This document shows, piece by piece, positions 49,988-63,094 of a stretch of DNA of 64,000 nt. Origin of the DNA: Alnus glutinosa (Eukaryota; Streptophyta; Magnoliopsida; Fagales; Betulaceae); contig NC_084886.1 in assembly GCF_958979055.1 (NCBI RefSeq), positions 4,421,001-4,485,000 on the forward strand. Direction: 5' to 3'. The notes under the pieces were generated by a model. That model saw only the letters and a program-made list of their open reading frames with translations. It was not told the DNA's origin and searched no databases. The position numbers and the translations under genes are program-made. Positions within the stretch are counted from its first letter, which is position 1. Each line of letters opens with the position of its first letter.

Positions 49988-52900
49988 TTATGGCTTTCGC
50001 TTCCAAAAACGCCAAGAAGGAAATGAATGGGCTTTCTTTGTGGTTTTCTTGAAAATGAAATACAGGTTGATAGTTATAGCGATAGGGAAATGTGAATACA
50101 ATGAAACGGTCAATGCGTAATCGAAACTGCTTGAAATGATAACAATGGAAAGAAAGACGAAAGAAAAGCCCCAACTTCGTCAATTTTTCTTCGTCTTCCC
50201 ACTGCGTTTCAAACGCGGTTTTTGCCTTTTCTCTGATGGAGAGAAGGAAGAATACTTCATATTTGGGAAGGAAATAGGAATTACCTATTTATATGGGATT
50301 TGATTACTACCTCTACCTCTCTCATTTTATTTTTTTTTATTCTCTTTTTATTTTATTTTTTTTTTAAAGAGGAAGGGAATGGGAAAAGGAAAGGAGCTGA
50401 TTTTATTTTATGAACTGAGCGGGACCTTAGGGCAGAAGAAGTAGTTATTTTATGTTGGTTCTTTTTTTTATATTTAAAGAAAATTTTATGAAAAATATTA
50501 AAAAAAAAAAAACACACATTTTACAGCAAATGTTTTATATTTAAATGAGGAGGTTAAAAATGAATTGTAAGTTTCTATATATATACATGTCTGATATTCA
50601 TTCCTTATGTATTATTTTAATATAAAAATATATATTTAATTGATATAAGAAAGAAAAAAAAAGTATAAAAAAGATAAAATAATATTTAATTGATATGAGG
50701 AAAGGTAAGGAAATTTATTGTGGGATGGTTTTTTTATAGGGAAGCAAAAAGTAGTTTTATTTCATAAATATAAAAAAAAATGATTGAGAATTTGCTACTA
50801 GTGCTATTAGTTATAAAAATGCAAGGAATAATTTTTTTATTTTTTTTGTATTTTTAAATGATATTTAATTATTAATGTATTTGAATTGAGTTTACATTTG
50901 AATTAATTTATTAATTTTAACATATTTACTGTTTTAAAAAAACGAAATTAATGGAAATATTCACACGAAACAGTCGTTGTGTTTGTACTCACTATTTGTA
51001 CATGGGCTGATGGGCGTGCACGCAGCTACTTCGACAGTGGAAATAAGTTCATCGATATGGAATATTTTTCAGATGTGAATGTTCGTTTTATTTTTATTTC
51101 AAAAAATAAACAATATTATTACTAAGAACAAATCCGTTTAATATAATTATTTTTTTATATATATATTTTCGTTATTAAGTATGATACTTTGAATCATACT
51201 GTGTAATTTGAAATTGAAAAAAAAAATATGGTTATTATGTATTTTGAATAGAAAAACAAATAATTTCGAGTCTCGAATTCATTCGGATTTAGGACATCAA
51301 TGCTTAGGTTAGACAATAGGCATGTGTTTGGCCTCTTTGACAGTTGGATTGCAGCTCCTTTAACGCATTGATGGGCACGGGAAGTTCTATGTATAGCTTT
51401 AAATATTGCCCATCTTTTCCTCCGCTCGTACAACTCGACAATAAAAATTAAAAAAATTAAAAAAATTAAAAAAATTAAAAAAAAAAAAAAAAAAAAAGTA
51501 CGATAAAAAATGATAGTTAAATAAAAACTAAGGCTTAATTTGGTTTGACGTATAAATATTTTTTCGTAGCTTGTAATGTTTGATATAATCAAAAATGATA
51601 GTTAAATAAAAAAATATTTATTTTTAAATTTCGTAAATTACTAACCAAAAAATCATCTTTAGCTTCAAAAAATAATCTTAATTTTTAAATTTCATAAATC
51701 ATTTTTTCGAATTTGAACTTCTCCTTGAAGTATCGGAGTTCGCCAAACTCCGCTACTCATTTTCTATGAGTTAAATGCTAAAAGTTATTTCAACGAAGAA
51801 CAATCTGAACATAAACAATAAAACAAAGTCATTCGTGTAATTTCCCTAGACGTCCGTTTTCATGAGATATTGAGAATCTGAGATGTCCTTCTTGACTAAG
51901 AAAACTCATATTCCCTTTCAAAAAAAAAAAAAAAAAAAACTCATATTCTCTAATAAAATAGTGTCGAATAAATTTAATGTTTTTTATTTAAATAATTTTA
52001 AGGGACTTGGGTCACTATTATTAAAACAAAAAGGTCCTACCTGTACAAATTTGATTATATTTAGTAAAGACATTCAAAGTGACTTAGTTAAAACATTTTT
52101 TAAGGATAAATTTTTCCCTTAAATTAGGTCATAGAAATTAAAACACATTTAAAAATTACTTATTTTACAGTTGATGTCAATTTAATATATTGAATTAAAA
52201 AAAAAAAATTGTCTACCAAACAATTTGAAACAAAATTTTGTCCGAGCTAAAACACGTTTATGACTTGGGGGGACCAAAGAAAAATTATATATATATTTAT
52301 TAGGTAGATTCTCAAAAATTAATTTTCTTCCTCCCAATATTTTTTTTAAAAGTTTTACCGCTACAGTCAAATTTCTGATTTTGTCCATTATGAAATTGGA
52401 CCCTTTTTTTACCATATCTGTCTTAAAAATTCTGGATTTCAATTTTGTCCAGGACTAGTTGCTCAACTTGCTCTACATTGGATTCTCGGTGAAAATACGG
52501 TAAAAATTAAAAAAAAATAAAAAAAAAGAAAAAATAAAAAAAAAAAGAAAAAGAAGAAGAAGAAGAAGAAGAAAAAGAAAAAGAGAAAGAGAGAGGAAAA
52601 CTAGCCATGACAGGCAGTAATTCAGTGGCGGGTCACACAATGCAGCAAAGAGAGAGGTGGACCAGCTCAGCGGTGTGGTGAGGCAATCACTTCCTCTTGT
52701 TTCGAACAAACAAAGTAATGATATTCTTTTCCCCAGTAATGATATGCCAGCTGTGTGTCCATAGTAACCAGCTGTGATTCCTAATTGCGATTGATGCTGA
52801 CGGCTGCGATGAGTGCTCTGAACGTCTGACCTCATTGGCTCCTCGGCCCATGTCATCACGTGCTCTCCAACATCGGCCTACGCTTCGTATCCTTTGCGCA

Positions 52901-55900
52901 TTTGAAAGTTTTGGAATACGCTGTGCCCTCCACGTTATTAATAGCTGAACAGTCTCTTTCTCCTTCAAGGCTCAAGCATGCATATCCCACAAAAAAATTC
53001 AAAGTATTTGATAGATATAGTTCAATAATTACAATATAAAATCTTATAATATGCAATTATTCAGGCTCATTCCTTTTATTAAAGTCAGTATGTGTTATTC
53101 TTTTCATTATCCGACTTTTTTTTTTTCTTCTTCATGTTTTTAAGTAAAAAAATATTAACAAATAAATTCAAACGAAAACTTGTTGTCACTTTTTACGTAA
53201 CATCAAATAATGGCAAAAATGCGAGCAGATTATAAACGTCCACATTCGTTATCGGTATCCGCATATCTTTTATATATAATATATATTAAATACATTTAAT
53301 TAAATTCTTTAAACGACATCTCTTTTGTGTTACCTTATATACAGATAGTGATTTTTTCATTTTTATTTTTTTTATATCTATAAATAAATGATGCAGGAAG
53401 CTAAATAATGTATGAGATGAAAATTTAATGGCGAAATGTTTAGCAAGTGTGATCGGATTAAGAATATTCAACTACAAATAATGCATTTTTTCGTATTTAT
53501 TGTAAACACGAATTACAATTTTAACGCTCAAAACGTTCATTCTCTCATATGTAGATAGCTGATAATAACCACGTTTAATAATCGTAATAAGTAATAACCG
53601 TGCGGATGCGGTTACAAATACAGATGCTTAAAAGTGATAACTGCATTATGCATATACAAATATTACTAATAACCGCATCAACATTCTCATCCCTAACATC
53701 AAAACAATTTTTCAAACCACAAGCAAAAAATAATTTCAAAACACATTAAAAAAATATACCCAAAGATGTCATTGTATTAGAATGTCATACCCAATAATTC
53801 TTTTATATTTTCTTAATAAGAGTTACCCATACGTAACATTATTCCTCTTTTCTTTTTTTTCTTTTTTCAGAGGTATTAACTGAAGATTAACATATATATA
53901 TATATATATATTGAGATATTAAAAAAAGAGTAGTTGTGTGAATTGAAGCATTTTGTTGACTTGGGAAGAAGTCGTAGGCTTGTTGAGTGCACCCTAAGAT
54001 TTGAGACATCACATCCCATTGTCGCAGTGCATCATCTATTGGAGGATGCAGTGAACTTTCCGTCTCCAACAAATGAAGAGACGGAATATTTCAATAGAAT
54101 CGATCATTGATCCAATTATGTGTTTCTCTTGACTCGCTTTTAAGTCTAAATAAACACGACGCGTGTTGCTTTTATACCCCTAAAGCAAAGGAAAGGAAAA
54201 GAAAAGAAGGCGGCTGTTCCGTGGCTTGACGCTTAAGCTCCTTTATACAACCGACAGATGATCCCACCCATAATTGGTCCATATAATTGATTTTCCTGTG
54301 CAATATATATAAGAAATGATTTTAAAAAATCGTTAATAAATTATAGAATATGAAATTAAACTAAACAAATATTTGGCTTCATTTATTCTTAGACAATAGG
54401 TGAAATAAAAACGAGAAAAAACATTGAGTTATTCATTGATCATGAGCTAGTTAGTGTACCATCTAATGAGGTCTACATACATATTGATTATGATTCATTC
54501 ATCGAATCCCACGATTATTAATTGTTATTTCATTTTAATGTTTTAGATTAAACGTATCTAAAAATTCTCATAAATATATAATGATTGATGAGTTGGCGGA
54601 CCATAATTCCCTACAAATTATTTTAAAATTATGTGAATTTAGACTGTTCTTTATATCGGATGGTTTGAAAAACACTATCTATTAAAAATGTGACATGTAT
54701 TTTCAAACCATTTCATATAAAAAAATATATAAATTCACATAATTTTAGAATATACAATTAAAATTGTAAGAGATCCTTATTCTGAATTGTCAGCTTTCAA
54801 TTTCCATTAAGTATGAAAGTTAATAACAAAGATGGATTAGATTTATTAGAATTTCAAACAATTTACCATTTAAATTGTTAGTAATTTGAATAATAATCGT
54901 TAAAGATTTTTACGTACCCAAATAAAAATTAAGTTGTCATTAATCTAAATAGATAAATCTTATATAATCTCTCCCATAATTACTATCTAAATAATTACAA
55001 TTTAATCAGCAAAACGGTGGACATTAATCCTAGAATAAAACAGATGCTTTGGCTACGGAACAGTCTTTAAAAATAGAAAAGCAGTGTCGGCCATCAAATT
55101 TTGTTGTTTTGTGAACAGGTATTGTAAGGTGGAGTCAGGTGAAATAATTGATAGTAATCAATTTGGGGTTGGATGGAATTAAATTCCAGCACCGACCAAC
55201 TTGTAATAAATTAACTCTGAAAAAATTAAAAAGCTTACTTCCCCAATGCCTCGTTTGGGAAGCAATTGATCTTCCCTTTATAATAAAAGCAAAAGTCAGA
55301 GTCCCAACGTGGCTTCTGAAAATGGATTCCCTCGCTCTGAAATATGCTCAAAAGTCACTGCCCCCAACCGCAATATAAAATGAAACTGGTCAGGATGTTT
55401 TGAGCTTTAAAAAGAAAAGCTAAAAAAAAAAAAAAAAAAATGGAAGTGAGGTGCTGCACGTGTGGTATAAGGCAGGTAATTTTGTACTTTTGGGAGATTC
55501 AAAGGACGTAAAATAAGATGAGAGCTCTTTCTATACAGTCATGTCAGAAAATAATAGTTTTTTGCTCACCAATAAACACTCAACACGTCAGTTTAGCACA
55601 CCAAAGCACCATAGTTTGAAAACACCCAATCACACCTATTAAAACCTATCCCCATTCTCCATCACCGCCTACCCAACCCAACCCGCCACCACTACCACCA
55701 CAACCGACGTCGCCACTAATGGGCCGAGCGGCGAAGTCGGAGTCGGAGTTGACCCGGACAGAAGGGTTGGCCCGAAGGCCACCCCAAACCCCGGGGATGG
55801 CCGCACGGCCACCCCATGGACTGGGGGTGGCTGCACGGCCACCCCCGACCAACTTTGGGTCCAAGAAGAGCGAGCGGGATTACCCACCTCGTTCGGCTCA

Positions 55901-56303
55901 GTCGCATTGTCCATGGAGTTACCGATCTCGGGTGTCTAGCGTGCAATTGCCGATCTTGGGTGTTCGGGAGGAATTTTGGTTTTTGTTTAGGGTAAAATGA
56001 GGGATGATCCGGTGTTTTGCCGATATTTATTTTTTTTGTATTTTTTTAATTCCATGCTAAAATGCCAACCTCTTATTAGGGGCATTAAGACATTAACTTT
56101 TGCCACCACCGAATAGAAGTTGTACTTAAATAAGATTGTGTTGCGTCGTTCGGTGAATAATGAAAGTATTGGGTGGTGGGAAGTTGACAAAGTTAGGTGT
56201 GTGTCAGTGTCTGTGTAGGGTGTGATGCATAGGATACTCTGACACCTGATGCTAAAACTGACTCAGTAAATTAGTTATTAATTTTAGTTGAAAAAATTAT
56301 ATA
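49988..56303. other. Gene-free interval upstream of the GATL gene
   Basis: The first ~350 bases hold the GATL leader and promoter, with a CT-rich stretch near 50310. The rest is AT-rich. Notable parts: (ATTAAAAA)n at 51446-51480, a (GAA)n-type tract at 52553-52600, (AT)n at 53892-53910, and a GC-rich patch with GGCCACCCC/GGGGGTGG words at 55650-55870. Short open frames such as 52473-52859 (minus) and 55148-55378 (plus) lack family resemblance. No exon seen. Confidence 0.5.
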
Positions 56304-56483
56304 GAGAAATGCTTGGTTGTACACTCTTATCTCATTCCTATCCCACCCTTGTCTACGTGGACCAATAATGTTGTTAAAAAAATAGGGTCCCATTATACTC
56401 TCTCTACTATCTCTCACATTATTGGTCCAAGTACATAAGGGTGGGATAGGAGTGGGTTGAGAGTGTACAATCAAGCATTTCTC
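56304..56483. mobile_element. MULE-like MITE, 180 bp, with perfect 9-bp target duplication
   Basis: AATTATATA flanks it exactly (56295-56303 and 56484-56492). The termini are GAGAAATGCTTGGTTGTACA and the near-inverse TGTACAATCAAGCATTTCTC; further inverted words are CCTATCCCACCCTTGT and GACCAATAATG. No open frame. The clean duplication points to fairly recent movement. Confidence 0.85.
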
Positions 56484-56743
56484 AATTATATATGTAATAT
56501 GTTATTTGCACAACTCTTACACAATAATTACACAATAATATTGAACACGTCAATATTATTGTACAATTATTGAGATTTAATTCCTACACAACACCACCAC
56601 AACAACTGCACAACACTCCTTCACATGGGGGTGGGCCCCACCCCATATGAGGGGGTGTTGTGTAGTTGTTGTGATGGTATTGTAAATCTATCATTTTCCG
56701 CATTTATTATACAGTTAACATATATATATATATATGGAGAGAA

Positions 56744-56907
56744 TAATGATTCACCACCATTCAAAAAATCATTTTTCATCACATTGTCTATGTGGCAAGA
56801 TGGTTCCCCACTTAAAAATAAATAAAAAAACTCAAAAGATAGTGACAAACCACTTAACACATAAACAAGGTAATAAAAAGTAATTTTTCTTTTTATAGTG
56901 GTAAATC

Positions 56908-56911
<4 letters not shown>
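56744..56911. mobile_element. Palindromic MITE, copy B of the 15749 family
   Basis: Left TAATGATTCACCACCATT... CTATGTGGCAAGATGGTT; right inverted ACCACTTAACACATAA... GTGGTAAATCATTA. Layout and core words match copy A at 15749-15915. An (AT)n tract follows at 56911-56940. Confidence 0.65.
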
Positions 56912-56943
<32 letters not shown>

Positions 56944-57254
56944 CAAAGAATAATAACGCATCTTTTACATATTCCATACACATCTATGTATAATTAAATT
57001 TTAAATTTATTATTAAATTTATATAACTCAATGTGAATACCGTAAATCCAACAATGAATTTAAAAATGAAATGTATTGATATTATTTATCTTTTTCAAAA
57101 TATTTACCTTCGACTCTATTTTTGCTATATATTTACATTATTTCATTTAAATATTATTTATTTTGAAGTGAGAGTATGTTAGAAGTTAAAAAGTAAAAAA
57201 AAATGCTAAACGTGCTTATAAACTTTTAGAAAGACAACTTTATAAACTAACATG

Positions 57255-57745
57255 GCATGTGACGTGGCATTTTATAAATTAAAAAATTCATTTAAACTCA
57301 TTTAAAAAAAAAAATCACGGTCTCTTTCTCCCGTCTCCCCCCTACCACCCTGCCAGACGGCCGGGATCCGGCCAGCCGGCCAGGATCCGGCCGTTTTGGC
57401 CGGGGAACGGGGTCGCCGAGGTGACGTGGCTGGAGGACCGGGCGGCCGGCGAGATCTGGATCTTTTTCCGGCGACGGGGAAGAAGATCTGGATCTGGAGG
57501 CATTTTCTTAGGGCTGTAGATTTTTCTTAGGCTGGTGAAGGGCATTTTCAATCTGGCGTTGGGGTTGGCCGGATCTCTGTTTCCGGGCGGATCTCCCCAG
57601 AGCTCCAGTCGCCGGCCGTCCATAGCCTTCAGGAATGGACGCTCGGCCAGATCTCTCTTTTCCTCGCCGGTTCTCTCTCTCTCTGTCGCCGGTGATCGGA
57701 GTCTGGGTCAGAGTTTTTTTCCGGTAAACCTGCCACGTCAGATTG
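57255..57745. other. GC-rich island bounded by a 10-bp inverted repeat
   Basis: TGACGTGGCA at ~57260 faces its exact inverse TGCCACGTCA at ~57731. Between them 57330-57715 is rich in GGCCGG, GATCTGGATC and CCGG words with several palindromes, in sharp contrast to AT-rich flanks. It could be a non-autonomous DNA element with captured sequence. The open frames are not credible proteins. Confidence 0.4.
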
Positions 57746-58624
57746 TAAAAATACGCCAGATCACTTTTTTACCAAAAATAACATTTGGCTTGAATGAGAA
57801 TGCTCTTCAATAGAACAAAAAAATTTCTGTCCGTGATGGAATGACTCTTTTTCAGTTAATCCCGTGAAACAGGCGTGTTTCGCGCTTTCTTTTCCACAAA
57901 AATTACGTGTGAGAAACTTTTATAAACCACCGAAAGATACCTTAAATTAAGCGTTTAGTGGATCGTTTTGTTATACAATTGAAGAATGCCGTAGGTTGTC
58001 ATAACTCCATTTGTTGTAGTTGTTGCTATTGGTTCATTTCTCATAATTCAAAGCATGTGAAGCGGCCTCGATCTTCTAGGTTCTTTAAATTAGCATCAGC
58101 TGTCAACTTTTTCGACTATAGCTTTAAATATAAAGAAAATCCTTGCTCTACATTTAGCATTTAGGTGTTGGGAACTAAAAACCTCGTGTTTCAAAATTGA
58201 AATGGGGAATGGCATGCATGAATCCAAATGTATATTACTATTAGAGCCTTAGCAGCAATTTTCTTTAATTTTTTTGTTTTAGTTTAAATAATTAAATTGT
58301 TTTTTTATTTCTCTATTTAAATGCACTCCATAATAATTTCTCTTATATTATTTAAATATTCTTTAATTAAATGTTAAGAAAAAAATATGAAAGAGAAATC
58401 ATTTAAAAATTGTTTCAAATAAACGCTAGAGAAAATAGAAAGTTTTTTATATTAAAATAAGGCTAAAAGAACCATTCTAACTCTCCTAGATTTAGGGTAG
58501 AACTTTTAGTTCCCTTAGCGTTTCCTTAATTTAATAATAGAATCTAATTCAAGTAATTTTTTTAAAAAAAAATCCCTATATGTAATGTAAGAGAAGAAAA
58601 TGAGATTTAGAGAAGCTGCTGCTA

Positions 58625-58894
58625 GTGTTCTCATACACTAATGTGTTCTCATACACTAATATACAAGACTGGAAAATTTCTTCACTCATCTCGGATTTTT
58701 CTTCTACTATTCCATCAACAACTAACTGGTCAGCTAGTCATATCAACCGAAGTACTAACTTCTATGCCCATCATATAGGAAACTGGGCCGCAACTAAATT
58801 TATTTCTAGCTGTATTCCCAATCCTTCCTGCTTACCGATTTCTTTTCCACCCTGTTTAGTACAGAAATCTTCTACTTCTTTTTTTGTTCCTTGA
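58625..58894 (+). pseudogene. LINE RNase H-type (RVT_3) C-terminal remnant
   Basis: A plus-strand frame reads DWKISSLISDF... NWSASHINRSTNFYAHHIGNWA, resembling the RNase H tail of plant LINE polyproteins. It is a short, 5'-truncated piece. An 18-base unit (GTGTTCTCATACACTAAT) is duplicated in tandem at its left end (58627-58662). Confidence 0.5.
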
Positions 58895-59194
58895 GTTTTT
58901 TTGTGCTTTGTTCTTTCTGGTTGTACTTATAAAATATATATATATATATACACACACACTGTTATACCCGATTATCCACCCGACTGGCCTCGGGCTAAGA
59001 AGACTTGCCTGGGCCAAACTATTGGGTCTAACCACAGATCCCAATGGGCTAAGCACACCAGCGGCAGCTAGCCACACATCCAGAGAACAAAGGAGAGTGC
59101 ACCACAGGTGATAACTATCTTGTGAATTGTCACCTCATTTCAACTGTTTAGATATTCCTGACAATGAACCAGACAACGCCCTTAACCTGCTAGC

Positions 59195-59257
59195 AAGTAC
59201 ACAACACCATATGTTCAAAAAAAAAAAAAAAAAAAAAAAAGTACACAACACCATATG
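59195..59257. repeat. 19-bp direct repeat flanking a bare poly(A) tract
   Basis: AAGTACACAACACCATATG occurs at 59195-59213 and 59239-59257. Between them are TTC and A24. This is the shape of a target duplication around an almost completely 5'-truncated retroposon tail. Confidence 0.7.
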
Positions 59258-59980
59258 ATCTATTGGGTCAATTTCGGGATTTCCAGACCTTTTGGTTAAA
59301 CTCATTCGGTTCGAATTTTTTACCTTACCTACTTAAGCAGAAACTGACTATTGCTTAAAACCCATGGGAACCAATACCATTAGATACCAGAATAAGATTT
59401 ATTAATTTATTTTGTTTCATAATTAAAAACTGATCGATGTCTATCAGTTTTGGGTCAACAGCGCATATACCACAACCACCTCGAATTATGAAGACATCCC
59501 CCAAGGAAAAAGAAAACTAGTATGAAAAATGTCAATACCTTTTATTTTATTCAAAAAAATGCAAATACAGGATGCCCACTAGTAAATATAGGAGGCAATA
59601 AGAAAACAATCCCGCAACTTTAAACCACCCCCCACAAAACTAATGACAGAAACCGAACAATACTAACAATTAACAGAAATAAGGGAGTTGGGCAGGAAAA
59701 ACTCCTCATCCTTAAATGTTTATACTCAGATATTCTAGGGCACGAGTCTATTAAAATCAATCACAGAAATATCAGATTGTAGGCTCCCCAAAAAAAGAAG
59801 TCAGAATGTAGCAATTCTGCCACATAGCTACAAGAATCAGTTCCCTATACAAAGAGTAAAATTCAAAAAACCAGGAAGAGATTACCATCTTCACTCAAAC
59901 CTCTTATTGTTCCTAATTTAGCGGGCTTGGTTTCTCCGGGTGTTCAAGGGGCTTTGGCAACTTCCAACATAAATGTCAAA

Positions 59981-62589
59981 TTATGGAAGCACAGCTCTGA
60001 CTTCTTTCCGATCTGCTCCAAAAGCCTGCAACCGAAATTAATAAAATCAACACCACAGCACACAGAAAGTTTGATCAGGAGATCTATAGCTTCATCCATA
60101 AATGCATGATCCAGAAACCAATTTGTAAAGGGGGGAAAAAAAAAATCTTCATTCCAAGGAGGTAACAAGTCACACATAGATGATCAATGGATTTATATCT
60201 TGATAAATTGATACCTCATTGCATTAAGTGATTGGTTTCAATATTCAGGTCTTAAAATGGAAGAAACCAGGAACAATAACAATAAAGAAAGTGGACAACA
60301 AAAAAAAACAGGAATGGTGGAAAGAAAGAGTACCTCAACTCCATAACCTTTCGCATACACATTGGTAAAGAGTTCAGAAGGATCAGGCATTGGACTCTCC
60401 TAGAAATATTGGAAGGATTAAAAAAAAAAATCACCATCAGCAGTTTGAAAATATTCAATAATGTATCTTTAGAAATTGCAAAAGATATAAGTACGCAAGC
60501 TACAAATAGGAACAACTGCAAAAAAATTTCAAAACTACAACTGTAATCATGCTTCTTACCTTGGCTTGAGCAATGGCTTCATCAACTTGTTTTCTTATTT
60601 CCTTCTCCATATCCTGCAGGGGGACAAAAATTAATTCAGTTCTGTTCAATCATTATATCCAATTTTCTAACTTCATCCCGAACATGAAGTTTACTTCCAG
60701 GAAGACAATGCTTGTCAGGAACATCCCCAAACATCAAGTATGATGAGGAAAAGGGGAAATTCAAAAATTGCATCTAAACCCCAATCATTGAAATTTTAAC
60801 ACCAAACCAAATTTCAAAACATTGAATCCCAATCATGCAAAATAAAGTACGAATTTAAGTGTCATAAATTACCTTTAGCTCCTTTTCAGTAGCTAGATCA
60901 TGAGATAATACCAGCTTTCTTACTCTTTCAACTGGATCACGCTCCTAGAATCAGATTGGCAAATTGAGAACTCTAAGACACGAATCCTTCTGAATAAAAT
61001 TAACAGATGTTTCCATTAAGGGAAATGAGTGTCAACCAAGAATCAACCTGTCTCACACCAGTAATCTCATCGCGAGTGCGGTATGTGCTTCCGGGATCAG
61101 ACATGGAATGACCGTGGTATCTGTAAGTGTCCATTTCAAGAATCTGACACCAGCATCACAAAGAATGAACCAGTTAACAAGTCTGTAGATTGTAGAAGGA
61201 ACTAAATATTGCAGAATTAAAATAAAAATTCATGCATCAACTTTCACTTCTAAGCCAAGTGTTTATATAATGACATTTTATTTTATTAAGTGCATACATC
61301 ATTTTTTTCTCGAGAAATGCTACATGTATTTAAACTTTTACAAAGGGAGCCTTACTAAGATGATGTGGAGCTTATTCATTGGTACTCGTAACATTTCTTT
61401 TTATTAATTATTTTGATCATCTCCAATGAAGCTCCACATCAATTAGTAAGGCCCCTTTGTAAAAGTTTTAGTATATGTAGCATTTCCCTTTTTTATCACT
61501 AGTAGAAGTGCAAATAGAAGACTAATAAAGTCGGGAATGAGCATTCAATTTTGTATTAGTAGCAGAATGCAGTAATTTGATTTATGATCAAATGTAACCA
61601 TATCTTGTGCAATTGGTGATCTAAATCGAAGCCCAATCAATACCTTAAAAGTTCAAGGTGCATCCAGCCCAAACTTACAAAATCCTAACCCCAGGCCTAA
61701 GTGACTCAACAAGTTGCAGTGTATCAAATGCCCCAAATCCCAAAATCCATTCCCGAAGAAATCATGCTTTCTCTCCTCTACTAAAACAAAGCTGCAAAGG
61801 CAGCTCTTAAACATAGAGGATCCGGAATTTTTGGCTCTTCAGTAGCTTCCCAAATTATCTTTCGAGGAGATAAATTCTACTGGCACAAACAATTGGCATC
61901 ACCTCCCTCCAAACCTCAATCAAGATCAGGTAAAAGATATTCAACAGAGTCCAAAACTCCCAACAAATTACATGTTTTGCATTCTAGCAGCCAAGCTACA
62001 AAAATAAAGTTGAAGTACCTATGAGAAGCCTTCCTACAAGGCATTCTAATCATAGAGTTTATTCAGAAGTATTTGCTTTCTTAGCTCGTACATCGGGAAT
62101 ATTAACACGAGAACAAAGAGAATCTAATGAGTCATAGGCCACCATATCTTGTTGAATAAGGTAAGGACAATCAAAAAAGTTATTTTCCAACTGAACAGGC
62201 ATATGTCAGGCTAGACTCGAACCAATTGATTATCCTACAACTAAATATACAAATATGCTTCAGATTTAGCAGTATAGCAGAGAAGGATTTGTGTAGCCTA
62301 TACCAAGAAGTTGGATCGAGATTATCTAGTGCATGATTTTTTTTTTTCACATATATAAATATTCTATTCAATTGTGCTACATCTGCCGCAAGTAATGGTA
62401 TCCACAATTGTGCTACAGTGGTTAAGTGGAAAGATCCAGTTCCTACGAACTATCGTTTCCAAAAGGAACTGTCAAAGAACATAATAGCAGAACAAGTGAA
62501 GAAAAACTCACAATGGGCCCATTCTTCAAAGCGTGCTCCTTGGCAAATTTGCATGCTTGTTTCACAGCAAGGACATCCATGCCATCTAC
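59981..62589 (-). CDS. IAR4: Mitochondrial pyruvate dehydrogenase E1 alpha subunit, C-terminal 136 aa (5' part outside window)
   Basis: Six exons: 62589-62512, 61143-61048, 60944-60873, 60613-60560, 60399-60334, 60025-59981, all phase 0, stop at 59983-59981. They encode [20 protein letters not shown], then [20 protein letters not shown] with the regulatory Ser residues of the phosphorylation loop ([14 protein letters not shown]), [20 protein letters not shown], and the end [14 protein letters not shown]1 alpha with E1 beta decarboxylates pyruvate on thiamine diphosphate in the PDH complex of the mitochondrial matrix. The N-terminal exons and transit peptide lie beyond 64000; the first intron in view exceeds 1.4 kb. 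The name IAR4 rests on recalled synteny; the paralogue E1 ALPHA is possible. Confidence 0.95.
61312..61488. mobile_element. MULE-like MITE in a PDH E1-alpha intron, 177 bp
   Basis: Termini GAGAAATGCTACATGTATTT and inverted ATATGTAGCATTTCCC, then AACTTTTACAAAGGG / CCCCTTTGTAAAAGTTTT. Flanks TTTTTTCTC (61303-61311) and TTTTTTATC (61489-61497) form a 9-bp duplication with one change. It sits inside the 61144-62511 intron without touching splice sites. Confidence 0.75.
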
Positions 62590-63062
62590 CTGTTACAAGT
62601 ATAAAAGTATTTGACAACCAACAGCAATATTTGATTCGAGAAAAAAAAAAGGGCAAGATAAGTGATTCTCCCCCCCCACCCCACCCCAAGAAGGCACTTT
62701 TCTCGTAGCCAAAGCAACAACTCCAGAATGACCAACAAATTCAGAACAGATATACAAAACTGAATATATTAAGCATACGTCATAGATTCACTCTATCAAA
62801 AACTTCAATTCATGCACTCACCATACAGGGCCCCTAAATTAGCTTCGATCTCCGAACCAGTGTATAACATATATAAAATCAGCTAACATAAGCTGTTAAA
62901 TACTGCATATAGTGCAATTTATACTGACCGGATTTTTGCAACATTTTATTAAAGAAAGAAAATACACATCAAAGTGTAGAGCTCTCCAATCAGGATTTAG
63001 TGCTCCTTGACTACCACAGTTTGATTCCAACAAAGAGAGGAAGGGGAGAAAAGCGTCAATGT

Positions 63063-63094
<32 letters not shown>

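Noticed and set aside
52473-52859. Minus-strand open frame of 128 codons ending in a Leu/Phe-rich tail
   Set aside because: The hydrophobic tail is only translated (GAA)n/poly(A) repeat; no splice or family evidence.
55646-56000. Overlapping frames in the GGCCACCCC-rich patch
   Set aside because: Frames on both strands are open only because of GC-rich repeats; composition suggests a repeat, not a protein.
58960-59110. LTR-like start (TGTTATACCCG...) with GC-rich words
   Set aside because: No matching second end, PBS or coding remains nearby; insufficient support.
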